Positions 50,179 through 57,903 of a stretch of DNA of 64,000 nt are shown piece after piece (within the stretch, counting starts at the first letter, position 1; the number at the start of each line of letters is the position of its first letter). The stretch is from Qipengyuania sp. (GTDB lineage: Bacteria > Pseudomonadota > Alphaproteobacteria > Sphingomonadales > Sphingomonadaceae). The position numbers and the translations under genes are program-made. The notes below the pieces were generated by a model. That model saw only the letters and a program-made list of their open reading frames with translations. It did no database searches and was not told where the DNA came from. Where the stretch lies: positions 1 to 64,000 of the forward strand of contig JAIETR010000004.1 in NCBI GenBank assembly GCA_019745075.1, given 5' to 3'.

Positions 50179-50688
50179 GACAAAATGCACCCTCGCGCCG
50201 TGCTGGAGCGGGTGGGTGACGAGGCTGACTTCGAACAGTTCGACCGCGGCGAGCTCGCGGCCCCGCGGTGTCAGGCGGAAATCCGCGGCGCGGTAGCCGA
50301 AACTGAGGCCGCTGACTTCGCGTGCCGCCAGCAGCTCGCCGGGCCGCGTACCCGAATCGAGCGTGGCAATCACGCGCAGGCCTTTCGCATCCTCGCGGGC
50401 CGTCTCCACCCAGCCAATCCGCTGGCCGGGCCGGTGCTGCCAGTAGAGCGGCAGTTTTTCGGTGCGCGCCGCGAGCGTGGCGGCGAAGGCGCCCGGCAGG
50501 ATGGTGTCCCTGTCCGCGTCGGGAACGCCGAACAGCGCCGCGTAACCGGCGAGGCGGAGGCTGCGCGGGGTATCTCGACTACGTTTACCCTGAGCGTGCC
50601 GAAGGGCTCGATACGAACGCGGTTTGGGTTCAAAACCCTTCCGTTCGTGTCGAGCGAAATCGAGACACGCTGGCGAACCCTTGCTCAT
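50134..50688 (-). CDS. Prohead protease, gp4-like, with repeat-derived ends
   Basis: A 184-residue HK97-type serine protease that matures the capsid. LRLAGYAALFGVPDADRDTI, LPGAFAATLAARTEKLPLYW, QHRPGQRIGWVETAREDAKG and SGLSFGYRAADFRL are the protease core; the catalytic His is in YWQHRPG and the Ser in VSGLSFGY. About 45 residues before the core (MSKGSPACLDFARHERKGFE to KRSRDTPRS) are encoded by a composite palindrome (50567-50676), and the last about 14 by another. Relatives usually start a few residues before the AGYAALF block. ATG 50688 overlaps the next upstream gene by 4 bp. Confidence 0.85.
   Translation of the reverse strand: MSKGSPACLDFARHERKGFEPKPRSYRALRHAQGKRSRDTPRSLRLAGYAALFGVPDADRDTILPGAFAATLAARTEKLPLYWQHRPGQRIGWVETAREDAKGLRVIATLDSGTRPGELLAAREVSGLSFGYRAADFRLTPRGRELAAVELFEVSLVTHPLQHGARVHFVDPPRDGEVAAAGGG
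50567..50676. repeat. In-frame composite palindrome (PA/PB) in the prohead protease gene
   Basis: TATCTCGACTACGTTTACCC at the left and CGTTCGTGTCGAGCGAAATC with GAGACACG at the right are PA arms. Between them are CTGAGCGTGCCGAAGGGCTC (PB-like) and AACGCGGTTTGGGTTCAAAA. It lies within codons 5-40 of the gene without breaking the frame. Confidence 0.85.
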
Positions 50689-50993
50689 CGCAGCATCTCC
50701 CCAACGCCCAGCCGCAGCGCGATGCCGACCAGCAGCAGCGCCAGGCATCCGCGCACCAGCCATTCGATCGCCGCCTTCCAGGCGCTTTTCTTGGCGTCGC
50801 GCCAGGCGGAGAGCAGCTCGCGCAGCTCGGTCATGTCGGCGCGGGCGCGGGCGTCGTCGAGGCCGAGGCGTTCGAGCGCGCGCGCCGCGCCGAGCTCGCT
50901 CGCCTCCTCGACCAGGGCGCGCAGGGTGACGATGTCGCCGCGCTCCACCGCCGCCTGCGCGACCAGCCGCGCCAGCATGTCTTCTCGGGTCAT
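50685..50993 (-). CDS. DUF6127-like small membrane protein of the GTA cluster
   Basis: A 102-residue protein with alpha-helical, charged N-terminal part (MTREDMLARLVAQAAVERGD, LEEASELGAARALERLGLDD) and one C-terminal membrane helix (GCLALLLVGIALRLGVG). The pattern matches small proteins found between portal and protease genes in sphingomonad GTA clusters (DUF6127 in my recollection). A holin-like or membrane-recruiting role is possible but not shown. It overlaps the portal gene and the protease gene by 4 bp each. Confidence 0.8.
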   Translation of the reverse strand: MTREDMLARLVAQAAVERGDIVTLRALVEEASELGAARALERLGLDDARARADMTELRELLSAWRDAKKSAWKAAIEWLVRGCLALLLVGIALRLGVGEMLR

Positions 50994-52147
50994 GGCTCGA
51001 TCCCCAGCATCGCCCGCTTCTCCTGGTCGGAGAGGAAATCGGCGGCGCTGACTTGCGCCCACAGCGTCTGCCGGTCCTCGGCGAGCGCGGGGACGCGGTC
51101 GAGATCGACGCGCAGGCGCCTGCCCGCGAACCACGGCGACAAGCCCTGGCCCAGCCCGTCGAGGATCCGCCCCGCCAGCGGCAGCAGCGTCAGCCGCCAC
51201 AGCGCGCGCCCGGCCTCGCGGAAATTGGCGTAAGTGTTGTCGCCCGGCAGCCCGAGCAGCATCGGCGGCACTCCGAAGGCGAGCGCGATGTCGCGCGCCG
51301 CGGCGGCCTTGAGCCCGGCGAAGTCCATGTCCGCGGGGCTCAGCGCCATCGACTGCCAGGAGAGCCCGCCCTCGAGCAGCATCGGCCGCCCGGCGTTGCC
51401 CGCGCCCTGGTAGGCGGCGGCGAGTTCCTCCTTGAGCCGCTCGAACTGGTCGGGCGCGAGCGGCGCGCCGTCGCCCGGCGCATAGACCAGCGCGCCCGAG
51501 GGCCGCGCGGCGTTGTCGAGCAGCGCGCGGTTCCACTGCGAGGCGGCGTTGTGCACCGCCACCGCCTGCGCGGCGGCGGCGAGGCAGCCCGCGCCGTAGT
51601 GGTCGTCCGCCGGGTTGAAGCTCCTCAGATGCACGAGATTGGGCCAGCCCGCCTCGTCCTCGGGCGCGATGGTCAGGGTCTCGCCGCCGAGCTTGTAGGC
51701 GTAGGCGGCCGGCCACCCGTCCGCCCCCGCGACCACGCTCACCCGTTCGGGCCGCAGCGGGAACAGCTCGACAGGCCGAGAACCGCCAGGGCCGGCGGCG
51801 TCCTTGATCACCTGCACATAGGCGTTGCCGTGGAGCAGCAATTGCGCCGCCAGCACCTCGAGCAAGGGCGTGGTCCCCGCCGATCCGCGGACCAGCTTTT
51901 CGAGCGCGGGGTCTTCGGCCACCAGCGGCGCCCCGCCCACGCCTTCGGCCACGATCCGCACGCTGCGCTGCGCCACCGGATTGGCGAGATAGCCCTCGCG
52001 CACGGTGTTGGCGTAATCGAACGGCGGGACGCGGGCCGGGCTCTCGAAAGCGGTGGCCCAGGGGGAGATGAACCCGCGCCCAATAGGGACGTGCGAAGAC
52101 CCGCCCCCGCCCTTGAAGGCGGACGCGAGCGTGGTGAGGAAGGACAT
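50990..52147 (-). CDS. HK97-type portal protein, gp3-like
   Basis: A 385-residue portal subunit. FDYANTVREGYLANPVAQRS, LLHGNAYVQVIKDAAGPGGS, PVELFPLRPERVSVV, FNPADDHYGAGCLAAAAQAV and DIALAFGVPPMLLGLPGDNT are canonical portal motifs. The dodecamer forms the DNA entry vertex and docks the terminase. ATG 52147 follows GGAGCTTTCC. A terminator at 52166-52193 lies just upstream, so it needs its own promoter or readthrough. Confidence 0.94.
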   Translation of the reverse strand: MSFLTTLASAFKGGGGSSHVPIGRGFISPWATAFESPARVPPFDYANTVREGYLANPVAQRSVRIVAEGVGGAPLVAEDPALEKLVRGSAGTTPLLEVLAAQLLLHGNAYVQVIKDAAGPGGSRPVELFPLRPERVSVVAGADGWPAAYAYKLGGETLTIAPEDEAGWPNLVHLRSFNPADDHYGAGCLAAAAQAVAVHNAASQWNRALLDNAARPSGALVYAPGDGAPLAPDQFERLKEELAAAYQGAGNAGRPMLLEGGLSWQSMALSPADMDFAGLKAAAARDIALAFGVPPMLLGLPGDNTYANFREAGRALWRLTLLPLAGRILDGLGQGLSPWFAGRRLRVDLDRVPALAEDRQTLWAQVSAADFLSDQEKRAMLGIEP

Positions 52148-52165
52148 GGAAAGCTCCCAGATACG

Positions 52166-52193
52166 AAAAAGGCCCCTCCGAAATGGAGAGGCC
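52166..52193 (-). terminator. Rho-independent terminator between NYN gene and portal
   Basis: On the minus strand AGGCCTCTCC-ATTT-CGGAGGGGCC is a good stem followed by TTTTTCG. It lies 53 bp after the NYN stop and 18 bp before the portal start. It would stop transcripts coming from the terminase/NYN side. Confidence 0.85.
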
Positions 52194-52246
52194 TGACGGT
52201 GTTGAGTTGCTGTTGGCGTGGCGCCCAGACGCCGGTCCGATGAAGC

Positions 52247-52879
52247 TCAGCCAGATGACTTCGGTCGATAATCTCGAGAGTCGAGACAGCTGTCGTAAGT
52301 CGCCCGATCTATCCTGATCCAATCAGTCTTGTTGATCCCCCGCACTCTCGGAGTAGCTGGGCTGTGCGGGTAGGCCGAGGCAATTTTGATCCACCGCTTC
52401 TGCTCCCCGGCGATGACGCGGATTTCATCGGCTACCTCCGAAAGGTCCTGATCCCGGCAGAAGAGGAGAGCGACGTCGAACTCCTTCTTGTGGGCGAGCC
52501 GGATGACATCCACCGCAATCCGAACGTCGATTCCCTTCTCGTCGCCGTCGAGGAAACTGTGAGTGCTTCCGTCGGATAGCCGGATCACCTTGTTACGATA
52601 ACGCAGCGGCCGGGTGTAGACGTGAATACCCTGCCTCCCCATCTGGGCGCCCTTGGCAGTCCAGAAGTGATTCCAGAAGGCATTGTCCGCAGCGTCTGGT
52701 ATGCCGGTGTAGAACCTTACGGCGGTGCAATCCCATCCTTCCTTGGCACACACAGCCTGAGCCAAGGCAAGCGGATCGTAGCTGGGAAAAGTATGGCCGA
52801 ATGCGGCTTTCGCGCAGTGAAAAAGATTCTGGCCATCGAAGAAAGCGACAGCGCGTTTGACTTCAGGTTCGTAGGGCAT
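52247..52879 (-). CDS. NYN/LabA-type nuclease-domain protein inserted in the GTA cluster
   Basis: A 210-residue protein with a NYN (PIN-like) domain. AVAFFDGQNLFHCAKAAFGH carries the first acidic site (DGQN), DEKGIDVRIAVDVIRL the second (KGIDV.I..D), and FDVALLFCRDQDLSEVADEI the third (DQD). NYN domains of the LabA/DUF88 group are RNases; anti-phage or RNA-processing roles are known for some. It is not a GTA gene and is less G+C-rich than its neighbours. It has its own promoter (52988-53015) and terminator (52166-52193). ATG 52879 follows AGGATTGGCT; an earlier start at 52966 has no ribosome site. Confidence 0.88.
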   Translation of the reverse strand: MPYEPEVKRAVAFFDGQNLFHCAKAAFGHTFPSYDPLALAQAVCAKEGWDCTAVRFYTGIPDAADNAFWNHFWTAKGAQMGRQGIHVYTRPLRYRNKVIRLSDGSTHSFLDGDEKGIDVRIAVDVIRLAHKKEFDVALLFCRDQDLSEVADEIRVIAGEQKRWIKIASAYPHSPATPRVRGINKTDWIRIDRATYDSCLDSRDYRPKSSG

Positions 52880-52987
52880 AGCCAATCCTATCGCGACTCT
52901 CAGCCGGGATAAAGATCGGCAAATAAGGTATAACCCAATCGGAGGCTGCATTCGCAGCGTGTCCAATGGGGGAAAAGTGATGCGCCC

Positions 52988-53015
52988 TATATATGCGGCT
53001 ATTCCTTACCGTCAA
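52988..53015 (-). promoter_or_regulatory. Sigma-70-type promoter of the NYN gene
   Basis: Read on the minus strand: TTGACG (53015-53010), 16-bp spacer, TATATA (52993-52988), a near-consensus promoter, unusual in this GC-rich DNA. It lies 20 bp after the terminase stop and about 110 bp before the NYN ATG, within an A/T-rich stretch (52900-53035). Confidence 0.8.
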
Positions 53016-53035
53016 GTGAATGTGTGCTACTAATC

Positions 53036-54406
53036 TCACAACCCCCGAACCCGCGGCTCGCTCTTCGGCTTGAGCATCAACTCGGTGAGCGCCCAGACCA
53101 GGGCGTCGGCGCGGTCGGGGCTGCGGCCGGGGCCCTGGTAGCTTCCGCCCGCCATCAGGCCGCAGAGCTGATCTTCCAAAGCGCCGAACAGGCCGGCGTG
53201 GCGCACCCTGCCGGCTTCGTAGAGCGCCGCCACCGGCTCGGCGCGAGCCGCCTTGCCGCGGCTGGCGTGGACCAGCCGCAAGGGCAGCGTCACGTCGGCG
53301 GCGCGCAGCACGCTGGCGACCATCTCGCCGCCCTGATTGGCCTCGGCGACCACGCGGTCGGCGCCCCAGGCGCGCGCCGCCACCGCCACCGCGCGGGCCC
53401 ATTGCTCGGGGCTCGCCTGTGGGGTCGAGCAGTCGGCGCGGACCGTGGCGATCCTGTCGGCGCCGAGCTCGGCGACCACGATCCCGCAGGCGTCGCCGGT
53501 GGCGCTGGCCGGGGGATCGACCGCCACCACCACGCGGCGCGCATCCGGGATCGCGCCGCTCACCCGGCAACGCTCGAGCAGCGCGCGGCTCCACAGCGCG
53601 CCCTCGATCGCGCCCGCCATCTCGCCATCGAGTTCCTGGCGTCCGAAGCTGCCGCCATCGAACTGCTCGACCATCGCGCGCAGATAGTCGGCGGGCAGGA
53701 TTGCGGCGTTGTCGTGGGTTCGCCCGCGCGCCACCACCACCCGGCCGCGCTTGGCCTCTTCGGTCAGATGGACCATCAGCGGCGCGAGCCGCGGCGTCGT
53801 GGTGGCGAGTACGCGGGGGGTTTCCCCAAGCCGCATGGTAAGTTGCAGATTGTTCCAGGCCATCATCGCGCGTTCGTTGGAATTGTCCCATTTGGCGATT
53901 TCGTCGCACCAGGCGTGGCTGTGCTGGGGTCCGCGCAGGCTATCGGGTTCGCCCGCCGAATAGAGCCAGGCGATGGCGCCGTTCTCCCAGGTCAGCCTGC
54001 GCAGGCTCGGCTCGAACGCCGGCGGCAGCGCGCCCGGCGCGGCGGCGAGCACGCCCGAATCGCCCTCGACCATGACATTGCGGACCTCGGTCAGGCTGGC
54101 GCTGACCAGCGCGATCCGCGCCTTGCCGTCGTGGCGAGCGACGTCGCGAACCCATTCGGCGCCCGCGCGGGTCTTTCCGAACCCACGCCCGGCGCAGATC
54201 AGCCAAATGCGCCAGGCCTCCTCGGGCGGCAGCTGCTCGTCGCGCGCCCAGCCCTGCCAGTAATAGCTGCCGAGCGCGGCCAGCTCGTGCGGCTCGAGCA
54301 TGCCGCCCAGCTTCTCGCGGGCGGCATCGGCATCCTCGCCGAAACGCCTCAGCCAGGTCCCGCGCGAAGGGGGCTCCCATATCCTGGGCTTCCTTTTAGC
54401 GGGCAT
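53036..54406 (-). CDS. Terminase large subunit, gp2-like
   Basis: A 456-residue DNA packaging motor. WLICAGRGFGKTRAGAEWVR is the Walker A segment, HAWCDEIAKW the Walker B with catalytic Glu, and VLATTTPRLAPLMVHL motif III. The RNase H-like nuclease part follows (VVAVDPPASATGDACGIVVA, VVAEANQGGEMV, PDRADALVWALTELM) with its acidic triad. GTA terminases package random host DNA headfuls. ATG 54406 overlaps the small-terminase-type gene by 11 bp. Confidence 0.94.
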   Translation of the reverse strand: MPAKRKPRIWEPPSRGTWLRRFGEDADAAREKLGGMLEPHELAALGSYYWQGWARDEQLPPEEAWRIWLICAGRGFGKTRAGAEWVRDVARHDGKARIALVSASLTEVRNVMVEGDSGVLAAAPGALPPAFEPSLRRLTWENGAIAWLYSAGEPDSLRGPQHSHAWCDEIAKWDNSNERAMMAWNNLQLTMRLGETPRVLATTTPRLAPLMVHLTEEAKRGRVVVARGRTHDNAAILPADYLRAMVEQFDGGSFGRQELDGEMAGAIEGALWSRALLERCRVSGAIPDARRVVVAVDPPASATGDACGIVVAELGADRIATVRADCSTPQASPEQWARAVAVAARAWGADRVVAEANQGGEMVASVLRAADVTLPLRLVHASRGKAARAEPVAALYEAGRVRHAGLFGALEDQLCGLMAGGSYQGPGRSPDRADALVWALTELMLKPKSEPRVRGL

Positions 54407-55127
54407 CGCCGGCGTCCGCGATCGGCGCCGGCAGCGCCCTGGCTTGCCCGCGCGTCTCCAGCTCCCTGGCCTTGGCCTTGCGCGCCGCCGCGATCGCCGC
54501 CGCGCCGGCCTCGCCCGCGAGCCGCAGCTTGTCGATCTTGGCGTTGATCGCGGCGATGGTCGTCACCTCCTCGGCGAGCGCGCGGCGGCCCTTCTCGCGC
54601 GCCACGCTCTCGCGGTGGGCGGCCAGGCAGCGCAGCGCGGCGGCGGTGTCGAACTTGCGCTTGTCGGTCGCCGCCGCGCCGCCACCCTCGCCCGAGCGCA
54701 GGCGGCCCAGCAGCTCCATTTCCAGATTGTCGTAGCCTTCGGCGAGCGCGGCATACCAGCGCCGCGCGAACTCGGCGTTGGTGCGGCGCAGCTTGTAGAT
54801 CGCGCCGACCGAAACATCCGCCACCGCGGCCGCGGCGGAAACGTTGGAGGTTTCGGCCAGCTCGGCGATGAAGCGGTCGAGCTTGGCGGCGCCGCGGGGC
54901 GCGCGGGGTGCGGTCGGGGACGGGGGGCGCCGCGTCGGTCGCGTCTTCACCACCTCGCATTCGGCCCAGGCGCGGGCGAACTCGGCATGGCGGCGGCGGC
55001 GCAGCGCGGCATTGGCGGTGGTGACCCCGGCGACGCGGGCCGCTTGGGCGGAATCGTTACCGGCCCGCAGCGCCGCCAGAAAGCGCGCCACCCAGGCGGG
55101 CTCCGGCGTTGTTCTGATGGTGATCAT
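54396..55127 (-). CDS. Small-terminase-like DNA-binding protein, gp1-like
   Basis: A 243-residue protein in the position of GTA gp1. Two tandem HTH-like units are visible: LAALRAGNDSAQAARVAGVT with NAALRRRRHAEFARAWAE (about 10-60) and IAELAETSNVSAAAAVADVS with IYKLRRTNAEFARRWYAAL (about 88-135). The R..AEFARAW motif is shared, so the domain is duplicated. A coiled-coil, Ala/Lys/Glu-rich C-terminus follows. In GTAs this subunit lacks sequence-specific pac recognition. Start ATG 55127; the upstream frame to 55208 lacks support. Confidence 0.82.
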   Translation of the reverse strand: MITIRTTPEPAWVARFLAALRAGNDSAQAARVAGVTTANAALRRRRHAEFARAWAECEVVKTRPTRRPPSPTAPRAPRGAAKLDRFIAELAETSNVSAAAAVADVSVGAIYKLRRTNAEFARRWYAALAEGYDNLEMELLGRLRSGEGGGAAATDKRKFDTAAALRCLAAHRESVAREKGRRALAEEVTTIAAINAKIDKLRLAGEAGAAAIAAARKAKARELETRGQARALPAPIADAGDAR

Positions 55128-55274
55128 TTCGACCCGTCCCTTCTTCGTCGCGATGAACGCGAACGGGGCGGCTCCCTTTCGAGAACCGCCCCGCCCGGCG
55201 AATCGCAATTTTCGTATCTTCGGCTTTTTTAACCGAAGAGCGTCACGCTGTCAATCCTTTTTTTACCGTAACGG

Positions 55275-55499
55275 TTAGATTTCATCGGCCCCCGCCGCTC
55301 GAAAGGTGAACACGCGCCGCCCCGTGCCGTCCACGACCTCGACCCGGAACTCGCCGAGCCAGGCCATCTCGGGCCGGTCGCGAAGATATTTGGCGGCGGA
55401 CCGCATCGCGGGCGCGCGCGCCGCGTCCAGGCCGGCAAGTTCGTAACCCTGCTCGTCGGGCTCGTCGATCGCGCCGGCCAGATGGAAAAAATGGCGCAC
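55275..55499 (-). CDS. DUF6894-like small protein
   Basis: About 74 residues: VRHFFHLAGAIDEPDEQGYE, LAGLDAARAPAMRSAAKYLR, then WLGEFRVEVVDGTGRRVFTF. The FHL..DEQG.EL..L..AR pattern and a C-terminal RVEV.D..G. .F.. strand match small DUF6894-type proteins common in rhizobia and sphingomonads. Function unknown. GTG at 55499 starts the domain; an ATG at 55535 would add 12 residues. It lies just upstream (in GTA direction) of the small terminase but 148 bp away, and is probably not a GTA part. Confidence 0.65.
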   Translation of the reverse strand: MRHFFHLAGAIDEPDEQGYELAGLDAARAPAMRSAAKYLRDRPEMAWLGEFRVEVVDGTGRRVFTFRAAGADEI

Positions 55500-55730
55500 G
55501 ACAAGGACAGCTCGCGCCCCGGGGAGGCGTTCCAAAGCTGCCGTTCATTGGCGCGCGGCGCGTTTCGCCCTGGCGCCGCGAGCCGCGCGGCGGAACTCCC
55601 GCGATTTCCAGCCATTTGTCGAGCTGAGCGCCTCGCCGGCTCGAACATGGCGCGTCGGCATCGGCTCCAGCCCGAGGTGGAAGGGGCGTGGGCAAACCCC
55701 CGCCTCCGTGGCGGGCGAGAGGATCTGAAT

Positions 55731-56153
55731 ATGAAGGACATTTCCACCATCGCGGCATCCGGGGCGAAACCGGAATCGGCACCGGATGCCAGGATGGACA
55801 AGGGCGCGATCAAGCGGATCGGCGGTTACGTGTCCGAAGTCGTCGCCGACTTCGCCGCCGATCCAATGGCCCAGCTCGGGCTGGTCGCGTTCTGCGCGGC
55901 CTGGTTCGCGCTCCGCCTGCCGGTCGAGATCCTCACCGCCTTCCTCTCGATCCTCGCCATCACCCTCACCCAGATGGTGCTCAACAAGCAGAACGAACGC
56001 GAGGTCGACGCGCACCGCCGCGACGTGGCGCTGCACGCCAAGATCGACGAGCTGGTCCACGCCTCGAAGCGCGCCCGCGACGAACTCGCCGGGATCGAGG
56101 ACCTCGAGGAGGAGGATATCGAGCGGCTGAGGAACGCGGTGACGCGGATGTGA
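55731..56153 (+). CDS. Low-affinity iron permease family membrane protein
   Basis: A 140-residue protein with two membrane helices (LGLVAFCAAWFALRLPVEIL, AFLSILAITLTQMVLNKQNE) and a charged C-terminal helix (VALHAKIDELVHASKRARDE, LEEEDIERLR). The QMVLNKQNERE..A...K.DELI motif belongs to the low-affinity iron permease family (PF04120), whose bacterial members are of uncertain function; the name comes from fungal homology and iron transport is not established. ATG at 55731 follows GGCGAGAGGATCTGAAT. Confidence 0.85.
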   Translation: MKDISTIAASGAKPESAPDARMDKGAIKRIGGYVSEVVADFAADPMAQLGLVAFCAAWFALRLPVEILTAFLSILAITLTQMVLNKQNEREVDAHRRDVALHAKIDELVHASKRARDELAGIEDLEEEDIERLRNAVTRM

Positions 56154-56247
56154 CGGGGGGCCGCGCGCCGTCACCCCCCCCGGCGCTGTTAAAACCCGCC
56201 CGCGAGGCGCTTTCCAAGCCGGCCGGCCTGCGCCACAACCCGCGACC

Positions 56248-57903
56248 ATGACCGACGTCCCCGCCCCCAACCGGCTCTACTACGGCGACAACCTGGAGGT
56301 GCTGCGCGACACCGCGCAGTTCCCCGACGCCTCCGTCGATCTCGTCTATCTCGACCCGCCCTTCAATTCGAACGCGGGTTACAATGTGCTGTTCAAATCG
56401 GCGCAGGGAACGAATGGGGGGAGCGGCGCGGACGCCAGCATCGAGGCCTTCGGCGACACCTGGACCTGGGGGCCGAGCAGCCACGCGGCGATGATGGACA
56501 TCGCCAGCGGCGCCAATCGCCCGCTGACGGTGATGATGCAGGCGATGCACAGCGCGCTCGGCGACAGCCCGCTGATGGCCTATCTTGCGATGATGGCGGT
56601 GCGGCTGGTCGAGCTCCACCGCGTGCTAAGGTCTACCGGCAGCCTCTACCTCCACTGCGACCCGACCGCGAGCCACTACCTCAAGCTGGTGCTGGACGCG
56701 GTATTCGGGGCGGAGAATTATCGCGCTGAAATAGTGTGGCGACGCACGAACGCTCGAAGCACCGCTGGTAAATGGCCAAGGCTCCACGATATAATTTTTC
56801 ACTACGCCGCTTCGCCGGACGCTATCTTCAATCCGCAGTTGGTGCCGGGCGATAAAGCCAAGATCCCTCACACTTTGATCACGTGGTCGGACGGCCTGAA
56901 ATACAACACGTTTGAGTTGACCGGTGCTGGACTGACCAAAGAAGGAGAAAGTGGTAAGCCGTGGCGAGGATTTGATCCCTCGATGATGGGGCGCCATTGG
57001 GGAAACAGCCATTCGCAGCTCGACGAATGGGCCAATGCCGGGATGATCCACTTTCCTAAGAATGGCGGCTTCCCCCGGCTACGGGCGGATGAACCCTTTG
57101 ATCCCGATGCCCGCATGGTGACTGTCGGCGACGTTTGGTCGGACATCGACAGGCTGAACCAGACCGCGAAGGAACGCCTCGGCTACCCCACACAAAAGCC
57201 GCGCGCCCTGCTCGAGCGGATCATCGCCGCCTCCTCCAATCCCGGCGACGTGGTGCTCGATCCGTTCTGCGGCTGCGGGACCGCGGTCGATGCGGCGCAG
57301 AAGCTGGGGCGGCGCTGGATCGGGATCGACGTCACCCATATCGCCATCGGCATGATCGAGGACCGGATGCGCTCGGGCTATCCCGGCATCGCCTTCGAGA
57401 CCATCGGCGTGCCGCGCGATCTCGCCAGCGCCGAGCGGCTCGCCGCCGACGATCCGCACCAGTTCCAGCAATGGGTGTGCTGGCAGGTGGGCGGCTTCCC
57501 GCGCGAGAAGAAGGGCGGCGACAAGGGGGTGGACGGCTGGTTCAACTACCTGACCGACCAGAACCGGATCGCCACGGGCGTCATCGGCGTCAAGGCGGGC
57601 GACAACGTCAACCCCGGCATGGTCCGCGACCTGGGCCAGGTGATGAAGCGCGATGGGCACGAGTTCGGGCTGTTCGTCATGAAGAGCCTGCCGACCAAGG
57701 GGATGCGCGAGGAGGCCGCCAGCCACCCGCTGGTCGAAACCCAATGGGGCCGCTTCCCGGCGCTCCAGATCGTCACCCTCGCCGAACTGATGCACGGCCA
57801 GCGCCCGAAATTACCGCCGCTGATCGGCCCGATGAAGAAGGCGCAGCGGGTGGAGACCCGCAAGAGCCACCAGAAAGGATCGCAGGGGGCGCTCGAACTC
57901 TGA
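56248..57903 (+). CDS. DNA methyltransferase with putative Mrr-like nuclease C-terminus
   Basis: A 551-residue protein. DLVYLDPPFNSNAGYNVLF gives motif IV (DPPF) near residue 35, and LDPFCGCGTAVDAAQKLGRR motif I near residue 333, the IV-to-I order of beta-class amino-methyltransferases (N6-adenine or N4-cytosine). YPTQKPRALLERII is the usual motif X. Residues about 150-280, the target-recognition region, are encoded by less G+C-rich DNA (56735-57080). After residue 390, CWQVGGFPREKKGGDKGVDG, ATGVIGVKAGDNV and FGLFVMKS look like an Mrr-type PD-(D/E)XK fold (G.DKG.DG ... V.VKAG). If real, modification and cleavage would be in one chain. The target sequence is unknown. Confidence 0.87.
   Translation: MTDVPAPNRLYYGDNLEVLRDTAQFPDASVDLVYLDPPFNSNAGYNVLFKSAQGTNGGSGADASIEAFGDTWTWGPSSHAAMMDIASGANRPLTVMMQAMHSALGDSPLMAYLAMMAVRLVELHRVLRSTGSLYLHCDPTASHYLKLVLDAVFGAENYRAEIVWRRTNARSTAGKWPRLHDIIFHYAASPDAIFNPQLVPGDKAKIPHTLITWSDGLKYNTFELTGAGLTKEGESGKPWRGFDPSMMGRHWGNSHSQLDEWANAGMIHFPKNGGFPRLRADEPFDPDARMVTVGDVWSDIDRLNQTAKERLGYPTQKPRALLERIIAASSNPGDVVLDPFCGCGTAVDAAQKLGRRWIGIDVTHIAIGMIEDRMRSGYPGIAFETIGVPRDLASAERLAADDPHQFQQWVCWQVGGFPREKKGGDKGVDGWFNYLTDQNRIATGVIGVKAGDNVNPGMVRDLGQVMKRDGHEFGLFVMKSLPTKGMREEAASHPLVETQWGRFPALQIVTLAELMHGQRPKLPPLIGPMKKAQRVETRKSHQKGSQGALEL

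Noticed and set aside
39420-55127. An integrated temperate prophage
   Set aside because: No integrase, repressor, replication or lysis genes and no att duplication seen at the ends; gene order fits GTA clusters better.
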